From Bordetella pseudohinzii (lineage in GTDB: Bacteria; Pseudomonadota; Gammaproteobacteria; Burkholderiales; Burkholderiaceae_B): a DNA stretch of 64,000 nt. The first letter of the stretch is position 1. Every line of letters begins with the position of its first letter. Where the stretch lies: positions 1 through 64,000 of the forward strand of contig NZ_JHEP02000019.1 of assembly GCF_000657795.2 (NCBI RefSeq). The letters run 5' to 3'. The notes below the pieces were generated by a model. The model searched no databases, was not told where the DNA came from, and worked only from the letters and a program-made list of their open reading frames with translations. This document shows, piece after piece, positions 42,663-51,672 of this stretch. Made by a program: the position numbers and the translations under genes.

Positions 42663-43874
42663 TCAGCGCTCGCATACATACAGAGTAAGCCCTGATCCCT
42701 CAGTCCACTGAGCCATCGCCGTCCCAGCATATCCGGACGGGCATGAGCAGCCACCGGTGTATCTGTTCGGCACCGGACACTGGCCCGTCTTGTAAAAATA
42801 GCTGAACACTCCTCCGTACTCGAACTCAGAAGTGGATCTCCGCCACAAGCCATTGGTGCACGACAAGACTGCCCCTGTAGAGGACCTGGCGATTAGGCCA
42901 GTCGTCCCGCAGCTGTAGCCCTCGGTAGCAAAGTTCACCGGCTGAAGATAGCCCCCCCCCACTGTCCCGGTCGCGTTGACGGATCCGGCAGATACGATAG
43001 ACGTCGAAGCCGACACGGTCGCTGCCGACACAGTCCCGGTGGCCGCCACATTGCCCTGCGCATTTATGTTCCTGGCCGCAAGCAGGTCTCGCCCCTGTAC
43101 GTCACCAGCTGTCGTGATTGCCCCGGACGCAGTCAAGGAGGAAACACTATTGATAGCATTACCCCCAAGACTCAATGCCGTATTCATTTGATTGAGCTCG
43201 GGATGATTTGGAATGGCATTCCGGTACAAATAATCACCAAGCACACCCCGAGCGTTGAAGAACCCGCCAATCGCAATGTGCCCGGCCCCTGGCGCCAGGC
43301 CATAGTCACTCAAGGCCACCCGGTAGCTACCCTGGGCACCCTCCGCAACGGCCGTATTCGTGGACGAGACGTAGCCGCCACCAATCTGTGCAATTTTGTT
43401 AGCGATGCTGCGCACCTGAGCCTCGGTAAAGGGCTCGCCGCCGCTGGTCACGGTTAATACACGCAGAAGCTCCTCGCCACCGACCGTGACCCTGATCGCA
43501 CGGGTTTGATAGGTCTGGTTCTGGATGTTGGTATCGCTGATGCCCGCATCTAGATAGCCAGAATTCTTCAGCATCGGGGTAGAGATCGATACGGGCCCGC
43601 TCGCCGCGCTGGCCAAAATAGCGGCATAGTTATCTTTGACGTAGCTATCCCGGGCCTGGCCGATCTGAGTAGCGTGGAACGCGGATGCCGCGGCCGCTTC
43701 TAGATCCGCGGCACGCCCCATATATGTCATGGCTATCGGCCAGAGAGCTACCATTAGGCCCAAGGCCAGAATGAAGCTCCAAAGCCCCTCGCCACGCTGC
43801 GGAGAGAGGCCTCGCCGGTCCGAGAGACGCACGCCCGTGAAGCTGCGACGCGGGCTGGTCAGAGGCTTTTCCAT
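42663..43874 (-). CDS. pilV: PilV minor pilin / pilus-tip adhesin
   Basis: 403 residues. A basic leader ends in RGEG, followed by a hydrophobic segment (LWSFILALGLMVALWPIAM) as in PilV precursors, so PilU should process it. A constant-type region runs to about residue 300 with S/A/T/G-rich repeats (TVSAATVSASTSIVSAGSV), then a C-terminal cysteine-containing domain (about ten cysteines). Nine C on the plus strand (42952-42960) encode the GGG in TVGGGYLQ, right at the junction of the two regions. There are no shufflon repeats. It recognises recipient surface sugars in R64. Confidence 0.88.
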   Translation of the reverse strand: MEKPLTSPRRSFTGVRLSDRRGLSPQRGEGLWSFILALGLMVALWPIAMTYMGRAADLEAAAASAFHATQIGQARDSYVKDNYAAILASAASGPVSISTPMLKNSGYLDAGISDTNIQNQTYQTRAIRVTVGGEELLRVLTVTSGGEPFTEAQVRSIANKIAQIGGGYVSSTNTAVAEGAQGSYRVALSDYGLAPGAGHIAIGGFFNARGVLGDYLYRNAIPNHPELNQMNTALSLGGNAINSVSSLTASGAITTAGDVQGRDLLAARNINAQGNVAATGTVSAATVSASTSIVSAGSVNATGTVGGGYLQPVNFATEGYSCGTTGLIARSSTGAVLSCTNGLWRRSTSEFEYGGVFSYFYKTGQCPVPNRYTGGCSCPSGYAGTAMAQWTEGSGLTLYVCER

Positions 43875-44827
43875 CGCAGATGCTCCTGCTGCAGGTTGAG
43901 ATACGAGGTCAACGCACTGAACTTTCCCTCTCGGATGTTCTGCCGAATCGCATAACCGTCTTGCCCGTCCAGCACAAGGGCCTGGGCCATACGCCGCTTA
44001 ATCGGATTGGTGCCGCCCAGCTCGGTGTCGATGTGGACCTGTAGAAGGACGATCATCAGCAGCGCGTCCGCTAACATGCTGTTGCGACCCAGGGCATGGC
44101 CGGACGCGCCCGACTCCTCCATGCAGTATTCCTGCAGGCGTTGAAGACCCTGTTCAATGGTCTCGGCGTGCATGGTCGCAAGCAATAGCCTGCCTGACGG
44201 CGCGAAGTTCAAGACTTCGATGGCGGTTTCGCGCTCGCGGATCTCGCTGATCATAAAAACATCCGCGCGCGACCGCAGCGCGCGTTTCGTCGCCTCTTCG
44301 AAGCCACCAGTGACGCTGGCCACGTCGATCTGCGTAATATGACCATCGCCATGCGGGCCGTCCAAGTCGCATTCGGTAGGATTCTCGACCGTTAGGCCGA
44401 AGTGACCGAATGTCCTGCACCGGTCGGCGATCATGCTCGAGATGGCCGTCGTCTTGCCAACGCCCTGGCCCCCAAGAACCAGGATCAGGCCCTTCGCGCC
44501 CGGACTGCGAATCATCTCGAGAGCCTTCTTTGGAAGACCGAGGGTTGTGATGTCCCTGGGCTTCCCCCCTGACTTGGAGATGACGAAGAGGTCAACACCG
44601 GCATCGTTGGTCATTGCAGTGACCCGGTACTTCACTTTAGCAATCTTGATGGCGAACTCGGAACGGCCCTTATTGGCCCGCGTCTCCTGGCACAGCATCA
44701 GAATATCGCGGGCATCCTGCAGCATCTGCTCGGGGATCTGCTTGAGCACGCCGCTCGGCGTACGCATCTTATTGATGCCTGTGCCCAAGTACAGATCCTC
44801 GAAGTCCATATCAGTCAGCGCGTCCAT
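43859..44827 (-). CDS. PilT/VirB11-like ATPase inside the pil operon
   Basis: 322 residues. P-loop VLGGQGVGKTTAISS near residue 118, Asp-box equivalent TVENPTECD, Walker B-like FMISEIRERETAIEVL and His-box LLATMHAETIEQG. It resembles retraction ATPases more than assembly ATPases; PilQ is the assembly ATPase here. The R64 pil operon has no such gene at this place (its PilT is a transglycosylase). It overlaps pilV by 16 bases. Confidence 0.82.
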   Translation of the reverse strand: MDALTDMDFEDLYLGTGINKMRTPSGVLKQIPEQMLQDARDILMLCQETRANKGRSEFAIKIAKVKYRVTAMTNDAGVDLFVISKSGGKPRDITTLGLPKKALEMIRSPGAKGLILVLGGQGVGKTTAISSMIADRCRTFGHFGLTVENPTECDLDGPHGDGHITQIDVASVTGGFEEATKRALRSRADVFMISEIRERETAIEVLNFAPSGRLLLATMHAETIEQGLQRLQEYCMEESGASGHALGRNSMLADALLMIVLLQVHIDTELGGTNPIKRRMAQALVLDGQDGYAIRQNIREGKFSALTSYLNLQQEHLRWKSL

Positions 44828-44839
44828 TAAGGATTGCCA

Positions 44840-45382
44840 TCAGTTCTGGGTGACGGCCAAGCTGGTGGCGCCGGACGCGGCGCACGCGGTAATAGTCGCG
44901 TTCGGGTTGTACATCTCGATCTTGTTGCGCACGACAGGGCAGTCTTCGGCCGGAACACCCGCAAACGTCCAGGTGAAATTAGATTGGGTCGTGACCAGCG
45001 TGACCGTGCCGCCGTATGCATGGGTAAGCGTGCCGCCGGCGTTGCCAGCCATATTGGACGGGAGCTGCCTGCTGCTTTGCAGCTTGGCCAGCGTGACACT
45101 GGCATACCCGTCGACGCTGCGGTTGTTCTTCGCCGCTAGGGTCAAGGAGCCAAAGTCGGAGACGAAGATCTGTTGGTTGTTTTGCCGATCGCCAAGACTC
45201 TGCCAGCCGTAATAGAGGACGACCAGGGCCACCGCCAATCCTAGGTACATAAGGTAGCTCAGCATGCCTTCGCCGCGCTGGCGACGAAACTGTTCTGCGC
45301 GATGAGCTGCGGGCGAAGCCGGCGCGGAGTTGGCAGAGTAGTCAGCGATACGGGAAGTGCTCATTTTCATGGTATTTCTCAT
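44840..45382 (-). CDS. pilS: PilS major prepilin
   Basis: 180 residues (ATGs at 45382, 45370 and 45364 are all possible starts). The leader of about 39 residues ends RRQRGEG, and the mature N-terminus MLSYLMYLGLAVALVVLYYG is the hydrophobic helix of type IVb pilins. Two cysteines near the C-terminus (EDCPVV and ITACAA) can form the usual disulphide loop. Major subunit of the thin pilus. Confidence 0.9.
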   Translation of the reverse strand: MRNTMKMSTSRIADYSANSAPASPAAHRAEQFRRQRGEGMLSYLMYLGLAVALVVLYYGWQSLGDRQNNQQIFVSDFGSLTLAAKNNRSVDGYASVTLAKLQSSRQLPSNMAGNAGGTLTHAYGGTVTLVTTQSNFTWTFAGVPAEDCPVVRNKIEMYNPNATITACAASGATSLAVTQN

Positions 45383-45407
45383 GGTCGGGGAAAATTTCGG
45401 TTGGGAA

Positions 45408-46490
45408 TTACTGGAGTGAGTTCATGCTTGTCATGCCCGCAAAGAGGACAAAGGCAAGATAGGCAATGGAGAGATATAGAACGACGCGCACACTCATCAG
45501 GATGGCCTTCACCTTCTTCAAGGTGCGGTCGATCCACTTTAGGGCCAGCGTATTGATGGCCTGCTCGTAGTCCTTCTGTTGGGATAAGACGATGATGAAG
45601 GGAAGAACCTCTTTGTCTGGAAATTCGTACTCGGTATTGGCCAGGGCCACACCGAGGGTACGGCCCTGACGCAGACCGAACATAGTCATCTCGACCCGCT
45701 CCTTGAGCCAGGGACTAGCAAATTGCTTCATGAGCTCCAAGGATCGATATAAGGGAATGCCTGAACGGAGCATGATGGCCACATTCAACAGAAACGTAGC
45801 CCCCTGGATCGCTTTGTAGATGGACCAGGGAGGAAAATGCTCCAACACCTTCCGGAAGGCCGTGTCGCCACGGCGGGGAAGACTCCAGAAGACCCAAACT
45901 ACGAAGAGGAGCATCAAGGCAAGTAGATAGATGCCATAGTTCTGCACGCCGCTCGCCAGCAGGTACATTATGTAAGTGTTGCCGCTCGATAGGCTCAGGT
46001 CTCGAGAACGGCTCATGATAGGCACGATCTTCTGGCTAATCTGGTTGAGCAAGTTGATCGACAGCACAACCAGCAGCACGGGTTCGGCCAACTCGGCCAG
46101 CACCGAGCCCATCATCTTGCTTTTATTCTGCGTCATGATGATAAGGCCACGCAGGCATTCGACGAGCCGGCCAGCTTCCTCGCCAGATGCCAGCTGGATA
46201 GCCTCGTTGTCCGGAAGCCAGTGCCTAATCGCAGCCGCCAGTGTCTTGCTTCCGCCGGTCAGAGCCCGCTTAGCATCAGCAAGCACCATGGCCATCACGT
46301 TATAAGGGTGCTTGCCGCCCTTGCTGTACGTCTCGTACAGCATCTCCAAACCCTTATAAAGTGGCATACCCGTCTCCTGAGTAGCCAGGAGAGCTTCGTA
46401 TAGTTCGATCCGCCTGGAGCTGAAGAACCGGGCCTTGTGGACCGGGAAAAGGCTCTGCGCATCCAGGATGTCGTTAAGCGACAGCGGCAT
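45408..46490 (-). CDS. pilR: PilR inner-membrane platform protein
   Basis: 360 residues, GspF/PilC family: two repeats each with a membrane span, here around VLLVVLSINLLNQI, YGIYLLALMLLFVVWVFW and the C-terminal VVLYLSIAYLAFVLFAG. It is the polytopic platform on which PilQ drives pilin assembly. It overlaps pilQ by 17 bases. Confidence 0.88.
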   Translation of the reverse strand: MPLSLNDILDAQSLFPVHKARFFSSRRIELYEALLATQETGMPLYKGLEMLYETYSKGGKHPYNVMAMVLADAKRALTGGSKTLAAAIRHWLPDNEAIQLASGEEAGRLVECLRGLIIMTQNKSKMMGSVLAELAEPVLLVVLSINLLNQISQKIVPIMSRSRDLSLSSGNTYIMYLLASGVQNYGIYLLALMLLFVVWVFWSLPRRGDTAFRKVLEHFPPWSIYKAIQGATFLLNVAIMLRSGIPLYRSLELMKQFASPWLKERVEMTMFGLRQGRTLGVALANTEYEFPDKEVLPFIIVLSQQKDYEQAINTLALKWIDRTLKKVKAILMSVRVVLYLSIAYLAFVLFAGMTSMNSLQ

Positions 46491-48204
46491 CTAGAGCTCC
46501 AATAGCGGGGCGTAGGGGGGTGACGGAAGGGGAGGGGACAGACTCGCGCTTGTTGGGCCTTTCACGCGGCGGGGGACGACGTTTAGTACGCCTGTCCGAA
46601 TCGCTCTTGGACCGCTTTCTGGCGCTCTCCCGAGGCCCTTCTTCGCCGAAAAAAAGCGCGTCCTCATCGAGAGATACCGCGGCGGCGCGTTCTCCTTGAC
46701 GCGGGTCTACCAGGCCGGCGTTGACGAGTCGGATCAGATGCTGGCACTTCGTAATGCCATTCATGTGTTTGATCCAATACTCACGGGCACGCAGCGCGCC
46801 GCCTTGCTGATATGCGTGCATGAACTTTGCATTAGGGATTATCGTTTCGGCGCAAACTTGGCGGCCGCTAATGCCCTTCTTGCAGTGCGTGCACCCGTCT
46901 CCGGCGAAGCACACGTTCTCGGGTGCGCAATGTTTTTCAATGCGAGTGACGAGATCTGCAGGAAGAGAGTCCCTAACCTTGAAGAAAGGAACTTTGCAAT
47001 GCGGACATAGCACCGGAACCAAAGACTGGTTAACCAACCCGGCAATGATCAGTGGATCAGTCAGGACACTTTGCTCGACGCCGGCATCGTGTAGACGGCC
47101 GAGGATCTGTGTGGCGTTGCTACAGTGAATGGTGGTCCAGACTGGACGACCAGTGAGAGCCAGGCTGATGACGGCAGGTATCGAGGCGTGACGGGCTTCC
47201 CCGATAGTCGCCACGTTGATATCCGAGCGCAACATATGGTCAATGCCGGAGAGCCAGGCGTTGTCGTTGGTATCGGAGACTTCGGCCGTTACATTGACAG
47301 GTTTTTGCTGGGAGCCAGGAATACGGAATTCCACGGGGTCTTCCAAAGTGACGATGCAGATCTCGCCGTTGGCGTCCAGAAACATCCTCTTCATGACGTT
47401 GGCCAGGGTCCGAGATTTTCCTGATCCGACTGCGCCGCTGATGAAGAAAACGCCGTAGCCCCGGTGCATCATGACCCGAAGATGTTCTTGCTGCTCGGAG
47501 AGGTAGCCCAGTTGCTCGAATGAGGTAATCGTGCCGCCGTCCTCACGTTGCAGGCGGACAATGCAGTGCAGCCCATCTTCGGTTGGTCCCGATGCGATAC
47601 GGCCTATGTATAGGCCCGCGTTCTTCGCAAACTTCGGCCCGAGACGGGAATTCTGATTCACCTGGGGGTTGTATGTCTTCTCGGACTGATCGGTCATGGT
47701 TTGGCACATGCAGGCGATCAGCTGCTCTCCGCGGGCTCGCGGAATCGTGTGATAGGTGATCAGCCGACCATAGACCCGGAAGCGAATCAGGGTCGAATCG
47801 ACCAGATTCTGATGATTGTTCGGGTCGGGATGCTTGCCTACGATGATGTGGATGTCGCTGGCATCTTCCCGAATGGCGTGCCTGATGTAGGAAAGCATCT
47901 CCTGCTGGAGTTTGGCGTCGTCCTGCGGCGCGAAAACCTGGAGCCTCTCGTCATTGTCGTAAAGGGACTTCAGCTCCAGGTAATCCACGACGCGCCTTTC
48001 ATAGACCAATCGGTCTTGGTCAAGACGCGCCTGAAACCCCAGCACTCCGCGGTCGGCCTGGTGCCCTTTTGCGATATAGAGAATATCCTCACTCGTGAAG
48101 CACAGCTTCTCACGCAATTCTTCCGAAATGGGATAGCTGCGCCCGGGCAGGGTCAGAACGTGATGAGCATTGCCCAAATGCAGGTGGGATTCAGGGGCGT
48201 TCAT
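46474..48204 (-). CDS. pilQ: PilQ pilus assembly ATPase
   Basis: 576 residues of the GspE/PilB type. Walker A GAVGSGKSRTLAN near residue 262, Asp box VTLEDPVEFR, Walker B VATIGEARHASIPAVI, His box TTIHCSNA, and a tetracysteine zinc site (CPHCKVPF with CTHCKKG) near residue 400-440, diagnostic of assembly rather than retraction ATPases. The last 60 residues are a basic, low-complexity tail. Confidence 0.93.
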   Translation of the reverse strand: MNAPESHLHLGNAHHVLTLPGRSYPISEELREKLCFTSEDILYIAKGHQADRGVLGFQARLDQDRLVYERRVVDYLELKSLYDNDERLQVFAPQDDAKLQQEMLSYIRHAIREDASDIHIIVGKHPDPNNHQNLVDSTLIRFRVYGRLITYHTIPRARGEQLIACMCQTMTDQSEKTYNPQVNQNSRLGPKFAKNAGLYIGRIASGPTEDGLHCIVRLQREDGGTITSFEQLGYLSEQQEHLRVMMHRGYGVFFISGAVGSGKSRTLANVMKRMFLDANGEICIVTLEDPVEFRIPGSQQKPVNVTAEVSDTNDNAWLSGIDHMLRSDINVATIGEARHASIPAVISLALTGRPVWTTIHCSNATQILGRLHDAGVEQSVLTDPLIIAGLVNQSLVPVLCPHCKVPFFKVRDSLPADLVTRIEKHCAPENVCFAGDGCTHCKKGISGRQVCAETIIPNAKFMHAYQQGGALRAREYWIKHMNGITKCQHLIRLVNAGLVDPRQGERAAAVSLDEDALFFGEEGPRESARKRSKSDSDRRTKRRPPPRERPNKRESVPSPSVTPLRPAIGALDAAVA

Positions 48205-48213
48205 TTTCTGGTG

Positions 48214-48687
48214 CTATTGAATGGTAGGGCGACCGCCACGATCGCTCAACGGTTCGATGGTCGCCGCGCTACCCGAGAATCCGAGCTTGACGACCTGGCC
48301 AGCCCGGTTGAGTACGACGGCGTCGGTGCTGATGGATTGGACGCGATAGCCGCCGGGCACTTCTTCACCTGCGCGCGCTTCGTAGGTAGCGCCCGAGGGA
48401 TAGATCAAGGTGGCAGTGAGCGCGCGGGCATTGCCTGCGATGAGCTTCACTGCAGGCAGGCCGCGGGCATTGGGGTCGACCACCGCACCAGGGCCGTTGA
48501 GGTTTTTTGTGATCTCCGCCAGGCTCGCCCTTGCTTTGGCCAGGACGGTGGCAGTCTGGATCTCCTGCAGCTCGCCGATGGTCCCGCTAGCAACCTGGGC
48601 ATAGGCCGTCCATGGCAATTGGACCAGGGATATGGTCATTGCGAGCCGGCACGCCAAAGAGGGAATGGAAATGCGGTCATTGGGCAT
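48214..48687 (-). CDS. pilP: PilP pilus assembly protein
   Basis: 157 residues from the ATG at 48687, with AAGGTG seven bases upstream; a GTG at 48696 is an alternative. Signal peptide to about residue 30 (TAYAQ), then a helix and a short beta domain (GGYRVQSISTDAVVLN). PilP-type periplasmic proteins bridge the inner-membrane complex and the secretin. Overlaps pilO slightly. Confidence 0.82.
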   Translation of the reverse strand: MPNDRISIPSLACRLAMTISLVQLPWTAYAQVASGTIGELQEIQTATVLAKARASLAEITKNLNGPGAVVDPNARGLPAVKLIAGNARALTATLIYPSGATYEARAGEEVPGGYRVQSISTDAVVLNRAGQVVKLGFSGSAATIEPLSDRGGRPTIQ

Positions 48688-49972
48688 AGAATTCACCTTC
48701 GATACGCCAGGTCAGTAAGATGTCGGACATGGCAACGGATATGGCCATTACGCGCACGCCATTTCCAGGGAATTGGGCAAGCACGTCGGCGGGGGCAAGC
48801 TGCGACCCCGCGGAGAAGGTCCAAGTGAGCCAGGTTGGCTGCGGGGGCTTGTCCGATTGACCAGGCAAAGACTGGGCTTCGGAGGGCTTGGCGGCAATGT
48901 TGACGGCCACCAGCTGCGACTGGAAATGCGACACGATAGCGTTTCGGATCTGCTCCAGCGGCAGCAGCGGATCATCGCCACCGGCGGGGAAGGTCAAGGG
49001 CAGCTTGATCTGGGCGATGTTGTTATCGCCACTGAAGGCGACGGATACCCCTGGCCCGTAGACGCTTGCCTGCTGGATAAAATGGCTCACCGTAATCGGC
49101 AAACCCACATCTCGCTGATAGAGAGCGTCCACGCCCGTAGCATCGCAGCGGGCTTCGCTGAAAGTCCATCCGGCCACGGAGAGCGGCAGCTTCGTCAGCT
49201 GGGGCTGGCAGATGCTCAGGAATTCCTTCGGGGTAGGCCGCGTAGTCCATGGGTGGACGAGTGCGGTAGCCATATGCTCCGTTCCTGTCTGGGAGTTTAC
49301 GGACTCTAAAGCTTCTTTTGCCGCTTTCTCCTGCAGGCGCTTTGCTTCTTCCCACTGGTCGTACTTGATCTTTCCAGCAACGCCGGAGACAGCCACCATG
49401 ATGAGCGTCACGCCGAAGATGAGGACCTCTCTGCGGGACAGGCCGAAGAAAAGCGGCCGCAACTGGTTATGCCTGGACAGGCCTGTGAGCAGGCTCTCGA
49501 GCGTCACTTCTTCGCCACCGAACTCGAGCTCGGGAGGCGCGTAGATCTTGATGTTCGGTCTGCCTAGCAGGCTGTAGAACTCGTTCATCGCTTCACGAGT
49601 GCCTGCCAGATCTTCAATGCGGTCAGAATTTGGAAGAATTCCGTTTTTGTCGACTGCAACCATTGCGTAGCGATCGCCATCAATTCGGACCGCGGCCAAG
49701 AAGGAGTAGCCATTTGCTTCATTTCCCAGCTTGTGCGCAAGCACCGAGGCCATCGAATACATGCCCTTGGTAATGCCGGCTTGCCTGCTCACAAAGCCGG
49801 CTTCCAGTACCGTTTCTGTCTTGCGAATGGTGACAATGTCCATTCTGTGCCGACGTCCGATCTCCCGTGCCTCCTTCATATAAGCGCGTGGGCGCTCTAA
49901 TGGCTGCCAGAATAGGCCGGACACCAAGCGGTACTGCTTGTAGGGAAAAGGAGTGAGCGTGCTCGGCGTCAT
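48677..49972 (-). CDS. pilO: PilO-type pilus assembly protein
   Basis: 431 residues from the ATG at 49972 (the upstream open frame would run into pilN). A cytoplasmic domain of about 165 residues, one membrane span (REVLIFGVTLIMVAVSGVAG) and a periplasmic domain. This is the PilO2 layout of R64 thin-pilus systems, which combines functions of PilM/N/O in type IVa pili. It follows pilN by four bases. Confidence 0.85.
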   Translation of the reverse strand: MTPSTLTPFPYKQYRLVSGLFWQPLERPRAYMKEAREIGRRHRMDIVTIRKTETVLEAGFVSRQAGITKGMYSMASVLAHKLGNEANGYSFLAAVRIDGDRYAMVAVDKNGILPNSDRIEDLAGTREAMNEFYSLLGRPNIKIYAPPELEFGGEEVTLESLLTGLSRHNQLRPLFFGLSRREVLIFGVTLIMVAVSGVAGKIKYDQWEEAKRLQEKAAKEALESVNSQTGTEHMATALVHPWTTRPTPKEFLSICQPQLTKLPLSVAGWTFSEARCDATGVDALYQRDVGLPITVSHFIQQASVYGPGVSVAFSGDNNIAQIKLPLTFPAGGDDPLLPLEQIRNAIVSHFQSQLVAVNIAAKPSEAQSLPGQSDKPPQPTWLTWTFSAGSQLAPADVLAQFPGNGVRVMAISVAMSDILLTWRIEGEFYAQ

Positions 49973-49976
49973 AAGC

Positions 49977-51668
49977 TCAGTCCTGGATGATCGGCGTGAC
50001 GAGAATGGCCACGGCCATACGGCGTCCGCTAGTCTTCCCACCGCCACCGAAGAGCCAGTTGTACGTCTGACCCACGCCCGCCTTCTCACTGCGCTCAGTG
50101 GACTGCTCGAAACCGGAGATGATCATCGTCTGGCCGGATTCAATGGAGATCGACTGGCGAAACAGCCTTTTGTTCGTAGTAGGCACTTCGATGGCAGCGT
50201 CGCCGGATTCCTTCCGCGTGATCGTCGGGTCAGGCGAAAAATTCATGTCGAAGTCCAGCAACATGGTCTTTCCGTGGGTGATCATCGGCGAGAGGTTGAG
50301 GTTGAAGCCGGTGACGACGATCCCCGGTGACAGCGACGACATGGAGCCCACGTTGGCCGTTTGCGAGGACGACGACTGGGCGAGGTAGCCAGTTTCCGTC
50401 GAGATCTGCAGCGGCGCAGTGCGCAGGTTGAGCGTGCGCAGAATGGGTTGATTGCTGGTGACGACCTTGCCTTGGCTGGATAGGGCATTGATGATGAACT
50501 TCGTTCCGGCAAAGGCAGCAGCGCCACCCGTAGCGGTGTCTAACACACTGCCGGATGCGCTCATGGCGTTGGAGTCCACCGCGAAGTTGTTTGTCAGCGA
50601 CAGGCCGTACTTGCCTGAGAGCGAGTTGTAAACGGCGGACCAGTCGATGCCGAGCTGGTCGGTATTCGTCAACTCGACTTCCAGCACTTGGACGAAAAAG
50701 AGTACCTGGCGCGTGAGAACTTTGTTTTCCGCCGCCAGGTACGTCTCGATCTGGTCCAACACGTCGGGCGTGTCCGTGACCATGACGGTGCCGGTACTAG
50801 CCGCGTAGGAGATCGGCGGCGTGCCAGGCGTATGCATGGCGTTCAGCGTATTGCGGATGTCCTCAGTGATCGAATCCTCAGATGAAATCTCCGTGGTCTG
50901 AATGCTCCCTCCGCTGCTCTCGCTGGAGCCAGCCGACGTGTTGGAGTTCGTCAAGCCGCCCGAACTGGAGCTTTGCACCTTGGTGCCGGCGACTACGGTG
51001 GTCTTCATCGAAGTCTTCGCATTGCGCGCGAAGACCCGGAATACACGGGTTTCGAGGTAGTAGATGCGGATCGTGTCGTTGCGGTATTCCCACGACAGGC
51101 CGAAGCGGGCAGTCACGGTATCGAGAAACCCGGCCAGGGGTTGGCCGGTCCATTTGATCGTGATGTTGTTGGGCCTGCCCGTAGATGGGGACGGCATGGG
51201 CGTGGTGTCTTCCATGCGGGCGCGCTGGGTCGGGGGGAGCAGCGGCGGCAGTGCCGCCGCTGCGGTAGGCGCAGCAGCGGCGCCGGCGCCCATGGTGTTG
51301 GCATAGCGCCCGTTCACCGCGTCCACGGCATCTTGCGTCACACGCACGCGCACGTTGCAATTGCGCGTGATCGCCTGTGAAATCTCGAAGAGGGTGACGG
51401 GGGTAGCAGGCACGTACACAAGAGGGCACTTCAGCGCCGCCGGAACGGGCTTTTCGGCGACGGACACCGGCGTGGTGGAGACCCAGGGTTCATCGAGTTT
51501 CTTGATTCGAACTTCGGGTTCGTTGCGTACCCTCTCCAGGTTCTGGTGGATACCCTCGGCGGTCTTGTCGCCGCGGTCCATGGCCTCATTGATGCGGTCA
51601 AGCGCGCCGCACCCGGCAAGGGCCAGCGCGAGGACGGAAATCAGGATGGGACGAAAGCTGTGGAGCAT
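49977..51668 (-). CDS. pilN: PilN lipoprotein secretin
   Basis: 563 residues. Lipobox LALAGC at residues 15-20. N-terminal domains, a serine/glycine-rich insert (about 240-265), then the secretin core with VTDTPDVLDQIETYL, QVLFFVQVLEVELTN and the C-terminal MIISGFEQS and AILVTPII motifs. It forms the outer-membrane pore for the thin pilus. It overlaps the end of the DotC-TcpQ fusion gene only by the stop region. Confidence 0.93.
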   Translation of the reverse strand: MLHSFRPILISVLALALAGCGALDRINEAMDRGDKTAEGIHQNLERVRNEPEVRIKKLDEPWVSTTPVSVAEKPVPAALKCPLVYVPATPVTLFEISQAITRNCNVRVRVTQDAVDAVNGRYANTMGAGAAAAPTAAAALPPLLPPTQRARMEDTTPMPSPSTGRPNNITIKWTGQPLAGFLDTVTARFGLSWEYRNDTIRIYYLETRVFRVFARNAKTSMKTTVVAGTKVQSSSSGGLTNSNTSAGSSESSGGSIQTTEISSEDSITEDIRNTLNAMHTPGTPPISYAASTGTVMVTDTPDVLDQIETYLAAENKVLTRQVLFFVQVLEVELTNTDQLGIDWSAVYNSLSGKYGLSLTNNFAVDSNAMSASGSVLDTATGGAAAFAGTKFIINALSSQGKVVTSNQPILRTLNLRTAPLQISTETGYLAQSSSSQTANVGSMSSLSPGIVVTGFNLNLSPMITHGKTMLLDFDMNFSPDPTITRKESGDAAIEVPTTNKRLFRQSISIESGQTMIISGFEQSTERSEKAGVGQTYNWLFGGGGKTSGRRMAVAILVTPIIQD

Positions 51669-51672
51669 CTGG

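Noticed and set aside
42540-43000. A shufflon downstream of pilV
   Set aside because: I looked for repeated short inverted segments and alternative pilV ends. There is only one C-terminus and one terminator-like hairpin.
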